A stretch of 63,770 nucleotides of DNA from Cloacimonetes bacterium UBA5210. Its GTDB lineage: Bacteria; Cloacimonadota; Cloacimonadia; Cloacimonadales; Cloacimonadaceae. Made by a program: the position numbers and the translations under genes. Shown piece by piece: positions 53,780 to 61,752 of this stretch; positions within the stretch are counted from its first letter, which is position 1, and every line of letters begins with the position of its first letter. The notes below the pieces were generated by a model. That model did not search any database and was not told the origin of the DNA. It saw only the letters and a program-made list of their open reading frames with translations. The stretch covers positions 1 through 63,770 of the forward strand of contig DHVK01000024.1 of NCBI GenBank assembly GCA_002412625.1, in the 5' to 3' direction.

Positions 53780-56536
53780 TTATTTGACCAGCTCATTCCT
53801 CAGTACTTGCTCCAGATAGTCCAACAAGGCATTATGATTCGGCAGTTTCTCGATCACTCGCAGAACATTCAACGCGCGCAATTCGTCCATGACCGATTCC
53901 GCATTGGCATTCGCGAGCACGATCACCGGGAGATCAGCCGCTTCCTTGCGTAACAGGCGCAGGGAAGACAAGCTGGTTTGGGGATCCGGATCGAGGTCGG
54001 TAACGACCGCGTTGTATTTGATATGCTTCAGGCGAGAGATTGTCTTTGAGACGTCGGTGCTGATATCACACAAGTACCCACGCTTACGGCAGGAGTGCAT
54101 GATCAGCTGCTTGAGGCCTTCTTCCGCATCCAGCACCAGGAGCCGGATGGGCTTGTATTGCTTGCTGAGGATATCGCGGATGATGGGCGCAATTTGTGCG
54201 GCAGAGAATGGTTTTGCAATGAAGGGAGTATTATCGTCCCAAATGCCGTGTTGGGCCACGATATCGTCCGCAAAGCCGGACATGATCAGCACTTTCTGCT
54301 CCGGGCGGATCTTACGGACAGCATTCAGGAGCTGTTTGCCATCCAGATTGGGCATAATCACATCTGTGATGAGCAGATCCGGGGGTTTGGGCCCCTGAAA
54401 ATAGCCCAAGGCTACTTCGGGATCGGTGGTGGCTTCCACATTGTAACCCAGATTGCTGAGCATCTTGCGGATCAGCTCGCAAAGTGCTTGCTCGTCTTCT
54501 ACCACCAGGATGGTTTCGCGTTTATTCTTGTTCGGTGATTGCAGGCGCAATCTGTCCTGACTGTCCGGTTCATCGCACACCGGGAGGAAGATATTTACAA
54601 TGGTACCCCTCTTTGGCTCGCTCTCGATGTTGATGTGTCCGCCGGATTGCTGCACTATGCCCCAAACCGTGGCCAAACCAAGACCACGGGCGTCGGCCTT
54701 GGTAGTAAAGAAGGGCTCAAAGATCTTCTGTTGTATGCTGTGGTCGATGCCCTCTCCGGTATCGGAGATGCTTAACAACACGTAATTGCCCGCCGGAACC
54801 CCGAGCTTTACAAGTGAACTATCTGCTTCAACTCTTTCGTTTTGGGTGTGGATGACCAGCTCTCCGCCTTCGGGCATGGCCTCTTTGGCGTTTAAAACCA
54901 GGTTCACCAGAACTTGCTCCATTTGTCCCGGATCAGCCTTCACCGGCAGGAGGTCAGCATTCAGTTTCAAGGTTAGAGCAATCTTTTCGTTCAAAAGCCG
55001 CACAAAGATGCCCTTCAGGTTGTTCAATAGACTGTTGAAATCCAGTTCCCGGCTTTGAATCACCTGCTTTTTACTGAAGGCGAGCAATTGACGGGTAAGC
55101 TTCGCGGCACGAACGCCGGCTTTTACGATCTCTTCCGCGGGTTCCCGAATCGGGCTGTTTTGTGGCAGTTCTTCCAGAATATCTTCCGAATAACCCAGAA
55201 TTATGGTGAGCAAGTTGTTAAATTCGTGTGCAACACCACCCGCGAGTTTGCCGATGGCTTCCAGCTTTTGACTGGAAAGCAGTTGTTCACGCAGGGACTT
55301 ACTTTCCGTGATGTCGATGCCGGCACCTTCTACCACCGTTATGCCCTCTTCATTGGTGAACAGCCGGGCAGACAGAGAAACCCACAAGCTATTGCCATCC
55401 TTGGTCTTCAGCGCTGCTTCGTAGTTCTCCACAATACCATGTTCCAATAGCTGTTCTTTCAGCCGGATCCGGTCCTGGGGATCGGAATAAATGTCCTTGA
55501 TGTCTTTTACAGCTTCGATCATCTCCTCGGGCGAGCGATAGCCAAACATCTCGGCAAAGCTTTTGTTTACACTGAGGTATTTGTCGTCCAGGGTGGATTG
55601 AAAGACTCCCGCCATGGAGTTTTCAAACAGATTGCGATACTTAGCTTCGCTGCGAGTGAGCGCATCCAAGGTTTTCTTGCTTTGAGTGATATCGGTCATG
55701 ATGCCCACAGATCCGATAATGGTGCCATCATCGCCTTTCACCGGCGCACCGTTGATGCGAAGCCAGATCAGGCTGCCGTCTTTCTTCTTGCCGCGCACCA
55801 CATATTCGTCTTGCAAGCCTTGTTCTCGTTGCACGTTCTTGTTTTTGATAATGTGATGGTCGCTGGGAACAATCAGGCATTCATATCCGATCTTGCCCAG
55901 AATCTCTTCTTCAGAGACATCAAAAAGCTCGCAGCAGCGGGGGTTGATATATTTGATGACATCGTTGTTGTCCACCATGATGACTGCCTCGCGCATCGTG
56001 TTCAGCAGCAAGCGGTATAGCCTTTCCCGCTTTGCCAGCTGAAGCTCTGCGATCTTGCGCTCATGCACGCTGTGGGCAATGGCGATGATGCTTTTTACGT
56101 TTCCTTGTTCATCCAAAACCGGCGAAAGGTTCGCTGTGTGCCAGCGATACTCACCGGCGGCGTTTCGGATTCTGTATTCAAAACCGGTCTGAGTCTGCTT
56201 TGTCTGAAAGGCTTTTTGCGCATATTGCCTAGCCTTGGGGGCATCCTCCGGGTGAAACAGGGCAGCGAAGAGGCTAAAACCTTTTACATCATCGGGTTGG
56301 TAGCCCAGTTGCCGGACCCAGTTGCGAGTCGTGTATAAGACTTTGCCGTCCTCTGTCATTTCGGCGATGGTGTCACTGGCGTTTTCCAGGTAAGATTGGT
56401 AGCGGTCGCGCTCTTCCCTCAGGGTGTCCGCTTCTGCCAGTTTCTCGGCGAGGGATTCCAGCAGTTGCGCCCGTATCTCCGGACTAGCTTCTTCGTATCT
56501 ATGAAGAATATCTGCGATGTAGCGATTCCAATCCAT
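53780..56536 (-). CDS. Hybrid PAS sensor histidine kinase with two receiver domains
   Basis: 918 residues. Three PAS/PAC domains (about residues 45-160, 168-285, 295-410), then HisKA with GGVAHEFNNLLTIILGYSE (phospho-His near 435), HATPase with NLVLNAKEAM, SDTGEGID, FEPFFTTKADARGLGLATVW, a first receiver (LVVEDEQALC, DLLITDVIMP) and a second receiver (LLVLDAEEGL, NAVVTDLD) lacking some usual residues. No membrane segment is seen, so it is cytoplasmic and senses an internal signal. No response-regulator gene with an output domain lies nearby. Confidence 0.92.
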   Translation of the reverse strand: MDWNRYIADILHRYEEASPEIRAQLLESLAEKLAEADTLREERDRYQSYLENASDTIAEMTEDGKVLYTTRNWVRQLGYQPDDVKGFSLFAALFHPEDAPKARQYAQKAFQTKQTQTGFEYRIRNAAGEYRWHTANLSPVLDEQGNVKSIIAIAHSVHERKIAELQLAKRERLYRLLLNTMREAVIMVDNNDVIKYINPRCCELFDVSEEEILGKIGYECLIVPSDHHIIKNKNVQREQGLQDEYVVRGKKKDGSLIWLRINGAPVKGDDGTIIGSVGIMTDITQSKKTLDALTRSEAKYRNLFENSMAGVFQSTLDDKYLSVNKSFAEMFGYRSPEEMIEAVKDIKDIYSDPQDRIRLKEQLLEHGIVENYEAALKTKDGNSLWVSLSARLFTNEEGITVVEGAGIDITESKSLREQLLSSQKLEAIGKLAGGVAHEFNNLLTIILGYSEDILEELPQNSPIREPAEEIVKAGVRAAKLTRQLLAFSKKQVIQSRELDFNSLLNNLKGIFVRLLNEKIALTLKLNADLLPVKADPGQMEQVLVNLVLNAKEAMPEGGELVIHTQNERVEADSSLVKLGVPAGNYVLLSISDTGEGIDHSIQQKIFEPFFTTKADARGLGLATVWGIVQQSGGHINIESEPKRGTIVNIFLPVCDEPDSQDRLRLQSPNKNKRETILVVEDEQALCELIRKMLSNLGYNVEATTDPEVALGYFQGPKPPDLLITDVIMPNLDGKQLLNAVRKIRPEQKVLIMSGFADDIVAQHGIWDDNTPFIAKPFSAAQIAPIIRDILSKQYKPIRLLVLDAEEGLKQLIMHSCRKRGYLCDISTDVSKTISRLKHIKYNAVVTDLDPDPQTSLSSLRLLRKEAADLPVIVLANANAESVMDELRALNVLRVIEKLPNHNALLDYLEQVLRNELVK

Positions 56537-56657
56537 TGAGTCTCCATTATCGTGTTTACCCTACACCTACCTGGCGGGGAGGGTTTCTGTCAATAGCTAA
56601 GTGGGGTATCTGAATAGTAATCCAATAGGGATTGTGGATTATATTCAACCACCAGAG

Positions 56658-57467
56658 CTATAGATTGAGCAAGATCAGGCTCAGAATGAGCAAGCACCAC
56701 AGCAGATAATCTTTGGCTGCCGGACGGTGTTTCCACAGAAAGATGTCACTGGCGATACTGAACAGCACAATGGACACTGCCACAAGGGGATAAGCGATGG
56801 CGGCGGGGATGGAATCCAAGCCTTTGAGGAAGAAAACGGTAGAATAGCGGTTGGGAATACCCAGAGCAAAACCATATAATACTAACTGCGGCGGGAACCG
56901 CAAACGGCCCCACAAGATGCTGGCCAGAGTGTAGCAAAAGGCAGAGCCAAAGATCATGAAAACAAAGAAACTCTCGTTGCCTCCTCCCAATTCCTTGAAG
57001 ATCTTCATGCTGGCATCACTCATTCCGGAGATCAAAAACAGGGCGATGATCCACAGAAAGTTCCTCAGTGAGCGGGGATCCGCCTTCAGAGAAAAGGCGG
57101 TGATACCCAAAGCGATGCCCATGATGTTCCACCGGCCCAGGTTCTCACCAAAGAAGACCAGGGAGATCAGAATCGGCAGGATCATGGCAATGCGCATTGC
57201 GCCCACGGAGAGCGAAAGGCCGTTCACCACAATGCACTTCTGAAAGATCCAGAAGTTGATCAGAAAGAAAGCTCCGGTCAGAAGGCCGAACAGGATGTCG
57301 AAGCTGCCCGCGTTGCCCGGCTGCAAGCTGAGAGCACTAAAAATGCCCGCCACAAAGTAGTTTCCCAGAAACACCGGCAGCATACTGAAGCTGCCCTTTT
57401 TGCCCAGCACCATCAGGAAGTTCGCGATCAGGACCGAACAGAGAACGCTTAATCCAAGATACAGCAT
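56658..57467 (-). CDS. EamA/DMT-type membrane transporter
   Basis: 269 residues, about nine or ten membrane segments in two halves (LGLSVLCSVLIANFLMVL ... FLWIIALFLISGMSDASM). It resembles drug/metabolite transporters (EamA). Substrate unknown. It follows the PPOX-like gene by three bases and is the last gene of the fetAB operon. Start ATG 57467. Confidence 0.75.
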   Translation of the reverse strand: MLYLGLSVLCSVLIANFLMVLGKKGSFSMLPVFLGNYFVAGIFSALSLQPGNAGSFDILFGLLTGAFFLINFWIFQKCIVVNGLSLSVGAMRIAMILPILISLVFFGENLGRWNIMGIALGITAFSLKADPRSLRNFLWIIALFLISGMSDASMKIFKELGGGNESFFVFMIFGSAFCYTLASILWGRLRFPPQLVLYGFALGIPNRYSTVFFLKGLDSIPAAIAYPLVAVSIVLFSIASDIFLWKHRPAAKDYLLWCLLILSLILLNL

Positions 57468-57470
57468 CGC

Positions 57471-57872
57471 TTAGACGAGCACTTCTTCCAAATCAGCTCC
57501 GGGTTGCAGATAGCGCCATTCCCTGGGCAAGACTTCGTAGAGGATGAAATCCGGATTGGCGGAATCCTGCCAATAGTTGTAGATAAACTTTGCCGTTTCA
57601 GCCACTTCCTGCTTCAGAGCGAGGTCTCTGACGACGCGCGCTTCACCGCCGATGCGCAGATATCCGTTTCCCGCATCTCCGGATAGCGGGAGCAGGCACT
57701 CCAGATTCGGGTTCAAAGCCCATTGCCGGGTTTTGTTGTCACCGCTTCCGGTGGCCAGAAACAGGCGTTCGTTCATGCAGATCAGGGTCATGAGACGAAG
57801 CCTGGGCTTGGATTCGTCCACGCTTGCGACCGAGACGGTCTGGGTAGCGTTGAAGAGATGCCAAAGCGTCAT
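57471..57872 (-). CDS. Pyridoxamine 5'-phosphate oxidase-like flavin protein
   Basis: 133 residues. A split-barrel pattern: VSVASVDESKPRLRLMTLIC, LFLATGSGDNKTRQWALNPN, CLLPLSGDAGNGYLRIGGEA, the PNPOx-like flavin-binding family. Its four-base ATGA overlap with fetB indicates coupling. Role unknown, probably flavin or heme reductive. Confidence 0.8.
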   Translation of the reverse strand: MTLWHLFNATQTVSVASVDESKPRLRLMTLICMNERLFLATGSGDNKTRQWALNPNLECLLPLSGDAGNGYLRIGGEARVVRDLALKQEVAETAKFIYNYWQDSANPDFILYEVLPREWRYLQPGADLEEVLV

Positions 57873-58642
57873 TTTGCCTCCCCTTTGGGCAGATGGTACT
57901 TATCAAAGCGTTTGTGCAGATACAGGCGGATGCCCAGATAATCTGTGAGGCATACTCCGCTGAAGATGGCGGTCATGATCATCATCTGATATTTGATTGC
58001 CACCAAGGGCGATGCTCCGCCCAGGATCTGCCCGGTCATCATGCCCGGTAAGCTCACAACCCCCATGGAGGCGATGCTCAGCAGCTGCGGCAACAGGGAC
58101 GCGTGCATGGCTTTGCGAAATGTGGGCAGCGCCGCTTCCCAGAGGTTTGCCCCCAGACCGAGCCGGGTATAATACGCGCGCCAGTTATCTGTGAGCCCGC
58201 TCTCAAAGCGCTCCAGTGCCAGTGCCAGACTGTTCATGCTGTTGCCCAAGACCATGCCGTAGATCGGAATCGCGTACATGGGCGAAAACAGCGGATCCGG
58301 GCGCACGATCATGATCAATATCCAGGGCATGATGATCAGGCTGCTGCTGCCCAAAGCCGAGATCAGGATGGGCAACATGACGCCTTTTTGAAACTTCAAT
58401 CTTCCCCGCAGGGTCAACACCGCGTTGGCGATCATCACCAGCATCCACAACAGGGTCAGCCAGAAAGCATTTTTGTTAAAGAGAATTTGCAGCCAGACGC
58501 CCATGATGCTCAGTTGTATGATCATTCTGCCAAATGAGGAGAAGAGCTGCCCCAGAAGTTTGAGTTTTAGCTGAATGAAGATCAAGATCGGAAAGATCAG
58601 TAAAAGCAATGCCAGGGCGAGCCCGAAGAAAGAAATATCCAT
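57869..58642 (-). CDS. fetB: Iron export ABC transporter permease FetB
   Basis: 257 residues with seven or so membrane helices. MYAIPIYGMVLGNSMNSLAL, GLGANLWEAALPTFRKAMHA, SIASMGVVSLPGMMTGQILG and GASPLVAIKYQMMI are the YbbM/UPF0014 signatures. With FetA it exports iron and protects from peroxide. It starts two bases after the FetA stop. Confidence 0.92.
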   Translation of the reverse strand: MDISFFGLALALLLLIFPILIFIQLKLKLLGQLFSSFGRMIIQLSIMGVWLQILFNKNAFWLTLLWMLVMIANAVLTLRGRLKFQKGVMLPILISALGSSSLIIMPWILIMIVRPDPLFSPMYAIPIYGMVLGNSMNSLALALERFESGLTDNWRAYYTRLGLGANLWEAALPTFRKAMHASLLPQLLSIASMGVVSLPGMMTGQILGGASPLVAIKYQMMIMTAIFSGVCLTDYLGIRLYLHKRFDKYHLPKGEAK

Positions 58643-58644
58643 GC

Positions 58645-59298
58645 TTATTGCTCCTTGTTATCCAAGATCTTGCCGTCTTTCAGAGTCCAGCTTCGTTGCC
58701 AGCGCTCTTGCCACAAGGGATCGTGTGAAATGGCGATCACGGCACCGGGGTAGTTGTTAAAGATGCAATCGGAGATGATGCCGGAAGTTGCTTTGTCCAG
58801 GGCAGAGCTGATCTCATCCAGCAGCAGGATTTTGGGACGCAACAGCAAAACCCGGACCAAAGCCACGCGTTGCTTTTCGCCTCCGGAAAGGAGGTCAGCG
58901 CTTTTGTCCAGATGGCTTTTGGGCAGCTGGAAGCTCTCGAAAAGTTCCAGAGTCCGCTGTTCTCTGTCCTCGCTAAAAGCCGCTTTATTTGAAGCAAATT
59001 TCAGCGGCTCCAGCAGTACGTCCCGCACCGTCCCTTCGCCCAAGAAGGGTTCCTGCATCACCATGCAGATCATGCTGCGCAGCACTTGCGGCGGATACTC
59101 CGTGAGCTCCTTTCCCTCAAACACAATCTGCCCATCGTAACTCTGATTCATCAGGTTCAGGGTATTCAACAGCGAGCTCTTGCCTTTTCCGGTGGGGCCC
59201 ACGATCAAGATCCGTTCTGCGGGTTCAACTCTCAGCAGCAGATCCGTCAGCAGGGTAACATCTTCATAATAAAGACGTTTTATATTGATCTCCAGCAT
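58645..59298 (-). CDS. fetA: Iron export ABC transporter ATPase FetA
   Basis: 217 residues. Walker A VGPTGKGKSSLLNTLN, Q-loop MVMQEPFLGEGTV, signature LLSGGEKQRVALVR, Walker B ILLLDEISSALD, H-loop AISHD. Single ABC domain of FetA/YbbL type. First gene of the operon. Start ATG 59298, site AAAGGAG. Confidence 0.92.
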   Translation of the reverse strand: MLEINIKRLYYEDVTLLTDLLLRVEPAERILIVGPTGKGKSSLLNTLNLMNQSYDGQIVFEGKELTEYPPQVLRSMICMVMQEPFLGEGTVRDVLLEPLKFASNKAAFSEDREQRTLELFESFQLPKSHLDKSADLLSGGEKQRVALVRVLLLRPKILLLDEISSALDKATSGIISDCIFNNYPGAVIAISHDPLWQERWQRSWTLKDGKILDNKEQ

Positions 59299-59345
59299 GC
59301 AAACTCCTTTCTGAAGGGGCTATCTCGGCACCCAAACTAAGCGGC

Positions 59346-59373
59346 AGCATATAAAGATAGCCTTTCATGTCAA
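59346..59373 (-). promoter_or_regulatory. fetA promoter
   Basis: -35 TTGACA (59368-59373), 16-bp spacer, -10 TATGCT (59346-59351), 48 bp before the fetA start, minus strand. Confidence 0.65.
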
Positions 59374-59462
59374 TGACTTTGCATGGTGAGCGGGTAATTT
59401 CTGCTCAAATTGCTTAGAATTTCGCAGCCTTCGTGGTCTAAGCACAAATTCTAAAGCCTGAC

Positions 59463-59566
59463 GGGTAATGGCGCGCTGTGAGCTGTGTTGTATCTGCGAG
59501 GATAACAGGCAATGCATAGATGGGTGCTGTTTGACAGAAAAACGGCTCAGAGAAGCGAGCTTGATC
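59463..59566. repeat. Dispersed intergenic repeat, copy 7 (inverted A and remnant of B)
   Basis: GGGTGCTGTTTGACAGAAAA (59522 on) and the 14-mer CAGGCAATGCATAG just before it, as in copy 4. Module B is represented by the remnant GAGGATAACAGG. It lies in the 595-bp gap between fetA and the first antiporter. Confidence 0.65.
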
Positions 59567-59574
59567 TCTGCACG

Positions 59575-59679
59575 AACCAAGGATTGTAGCAGTACAACGC
59601 CGAGATCACGCCGCGAATCTGCCACAATGCGGCGTGATCAGGGCGTGATTGCGGCAAGGTTGCCACACAATCCTTGGTT
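59575..59679. other. Nested inverted-repeat structure
   Basis: Outer arms AACCAAGGATTGT (59575-59587) / ACAATCCTTGGTT (59667-59679), 13 of 13. Inner arms GATCACGCCGC (59604-59614) / GCGGCGTGATC (59629-59639), 11 of 11, loop 14. A smaller hairpin GGCAA/TTGCC is at 59653-59664. No gene covers it. It could be a small mobile element or a structured RNA. Confidence 0.7.
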
Positions 59680-59893
59680 GGCTAAGAGAGGAAAAGATTG
59701 GAGAATTTCATCTAATCTCTTTGCATTACCATCTTTGCGTTACCATTCCCCTTCTCCTCTCTCGTTTCGAGCAGCTCACAAAGCTCAATAAAAAAAGGCC
59801 GAAATGGAGAAAAAAGCTTGACTTAATGCAAGAAAGTCTCATTCCTTGTATCTGAGAGATAAGTTTATCTCAAGTAGCGATATAGGAGAGTCG

Positions 59894-61615
59894 ATGGGAC
59901 CAATTACGGAACATCATCTGATGTTGTTTCTGATTCAGTTTGCTTTGCTTTTAGGCTTGTGTAAGCTAGCCGGATACTTCTTCGAAAAGCTGAAGCAATC
60001 CAGCGTCACTGCTGAGCTGCTGGTGGGCATCATCTTGGGTCCGGCCATTCTGGGGAAACTGGCCCCGGAAGTGCAGGCTTATCTGTTCCCGGATGATGTG
60101 GTACAACGCTCCATGCTGGAAGCTCTGGCATGGTTCGGAAACTTCTTTCTCTTGATGGAAACCGGGCTGGAGATCAATTTCTCCCGGGTCTGGCAACAGC
60201 GCGCAGACGCGATCAAGCTTTCCACCGTGGACCTGATCCTGCCCATCGTGCTTTGTTTCTTGCCCATCTACTTCCTTCCATCTCACTATCTGGCGGATCC
60301 TTCCCAAAGAGTTCTTTTTGCTCTGTTTATCTCTGCGATCATGACGATTAGTGCATTGCCTGTGGCGATTCGCGGGATGCGGGATCTGAACATCCTGAAA
60401 ACCGACGTCGGGTTCCTGATTCTCTCCGCGCTCACCATCAACGACATCGCCGGTTGGGTGATTTTCACGATTATATTGGGTTTATTTGCCCATGGCAGTC
60501 TTGAGCTTGGTTTTGTGGCCAGGTTGGTGGGCTTGACTTTGGCTTTTACCATCATCAGCCTCACGCTGTTGCGCCGCGTGGTGGACAAAGCCATGACTTA
60601 TATTCACGAAAGGATGGGCGAGAGTTCCGGGTTGAAAATCACTTTTATCATGGTGGTTGGGGCAATCTTCGGCGCTGCCACACTGCACATCGGAATCCAT
60701 TCCCTGTTTGGGTTCTTCATTGCCGGAACCATTTTGGGTGAAGCCAAGCACATCAGTGAAAATGATAGATTTGTCGTGAACCGCCTGGTGTATTCCGTAT
60801 TTGTGCCCATCTTTTTTGCCAACATCGGCTTGCATTTGGACTTTATCGCCAATTTTGATTGGTTTCTGGTGCTTGTAATCAGTGTAATCGGCATCGGAGC
60901 CCGGTTTGTGGCAGCATACATCGGCTCCCGGTGGAGCGGACAGGACAAATCCAACCTGCTCGTGATCGCCATTTCCCACACGCCCGGCGGGCAAATGCAC
61001 ATCGTTGTAGGTATGCTGGCATATTCCAGCGGCTTGATCTCCGAGACCGTTTTGGTCAGCATCATCGCCTCTGCCATCATATCCACCATCATCTTCGGTC
61101 CCTGGCTCTCGCAGGCAGTGCGCAAGCTGAAGAAGAGCATGTTCGACATCGTCTTCGCGGAAGAAGATGTATTTATCGATGCCGACAGCAGCACTCAGGA
61201 TGAGCTTCTGCACCACATGAGCGCGGTCGTCGCCCGCAAGAGCAAGCTGAACCGCGAGATGATCTACCATGAAATCAAGCTGCGCGAAGATCAGATGAGC
61301 ACGGCAATGGGGCGTTCCATCGCCATTCCCCATGCCCGGCTGGAGGGTCTGAATAAATCATACGTCTTTGTTTTTCACACCCGGCAGGGCCTGGAATGGG
61401 ATAGCCCGGACGGTAATCTGGTGCGCTTGGTAGTGCTGGTGATTACTCCCAAAGAATCGCCCAATGCCCAGCTGCAGATCTTGCAAAGCCTTGCCAGCGC
61501 CTTGCACGACCGGCAAAAAGCCCGCAACATGGTCACCAGCCGGGATCGCCGCTTTGTGTGGGCAACCATCCGCAGTGAACTAAACGCTTGCCAGCAGTGC
61601 AACGTGGAGGCATAA
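59894..61615 (+). CDS. CPA2 cation/H+ antiporter with C-terminal EIIA domain (copy 1)
   Basis: 573 residues from ATG 59894 (MGPITEHHLMLFL), site AGGAGAG. Residues 1-390 are a Kef/NhaP-like transporter domain with about 12 helices (LLVGIILGPAILGKL, ALTINDIAGWVIF with ND motif, FGFFIAGTILGE). Residues about 425-570 form a PTS EIIA type-2 (fructose/mannitol or PtsN) domain with SIAIPHARL, whose His is the phosphorylation site. This suggests PTS-controlled ion transport. A second copy follows. Confidence 0.9.
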   Translation: MGPITEHHLMLFLIQFALLLGLCKLAGYFFEKLKQSSVTAELLVGIILGPAILGKLAPEVQAYLFPDDVVQRSMLEALAWFGNFFLLMETGLEINFSRVWQQRADAIKLSTVDLILPIVLCFLPIYFLPSHYLADPSQRVLFALFISAIMTISALPVAIRGMRDLNILKTDVGFLILSALTINDIAGWVIFTIILGLFAHGSLELGFVARLVGLTLAFTIISLTLLRRVVDKAMTYIHERMGESSGLKITFIMVVGAIFGAATLHIGIHSLFGFFIAGTILGEAKHISENDRFVVNRLVYSVFVPIFFANIGLHLDFIANFDWFLVLVISVIGIGARFVAAYIGSRWSGQDKSNLLVIAISHTPGGQMHIVVGMLAYSSGLISETVLVSIIASAIISTIIFGPWLSQAVRKLKKSMFDIVFAEEDVFIDADSSTQDELLHHMSAVVARKSKLNREMIYHEIKLREDQMSTAMGRSIAIPHARLEGLNKSYVFVFHTRQGLEWDSPDGNLVRLVVLVITPKESPNAQLQILQSLASALHDRQKARNMVTSRDRRFVWATIRSELNACQQCNVEA

Positions 61616-61752
61616 GCAGACTGATGTTAGCCGCAACCACTATTTGATATCAAGGGCTGCCCTGCCGGAGATATCTAAAGAAAACTCTTCCTGGTTACTA
61701 TCCGCTGAATCAAAGCCACCCGGGGAGAGATTAAGAAGCTAAAGGAGATTTG

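Noticed and set aside
56537..56657. Possible eighth copy of repeat module A (GTTTCTGTCAATAGC)
   Set aside because: Only a short stretch matches; the hairpin and flanking parts are absent, so it was not counted.
60482..61333. 283-residue frame antisense to the first antiporter
   Set aside because: The matching antisense frame recurs in the duplicated antiporter and is His/Gln/Asp-rich, as expected from the complement of a membrane protein gene.
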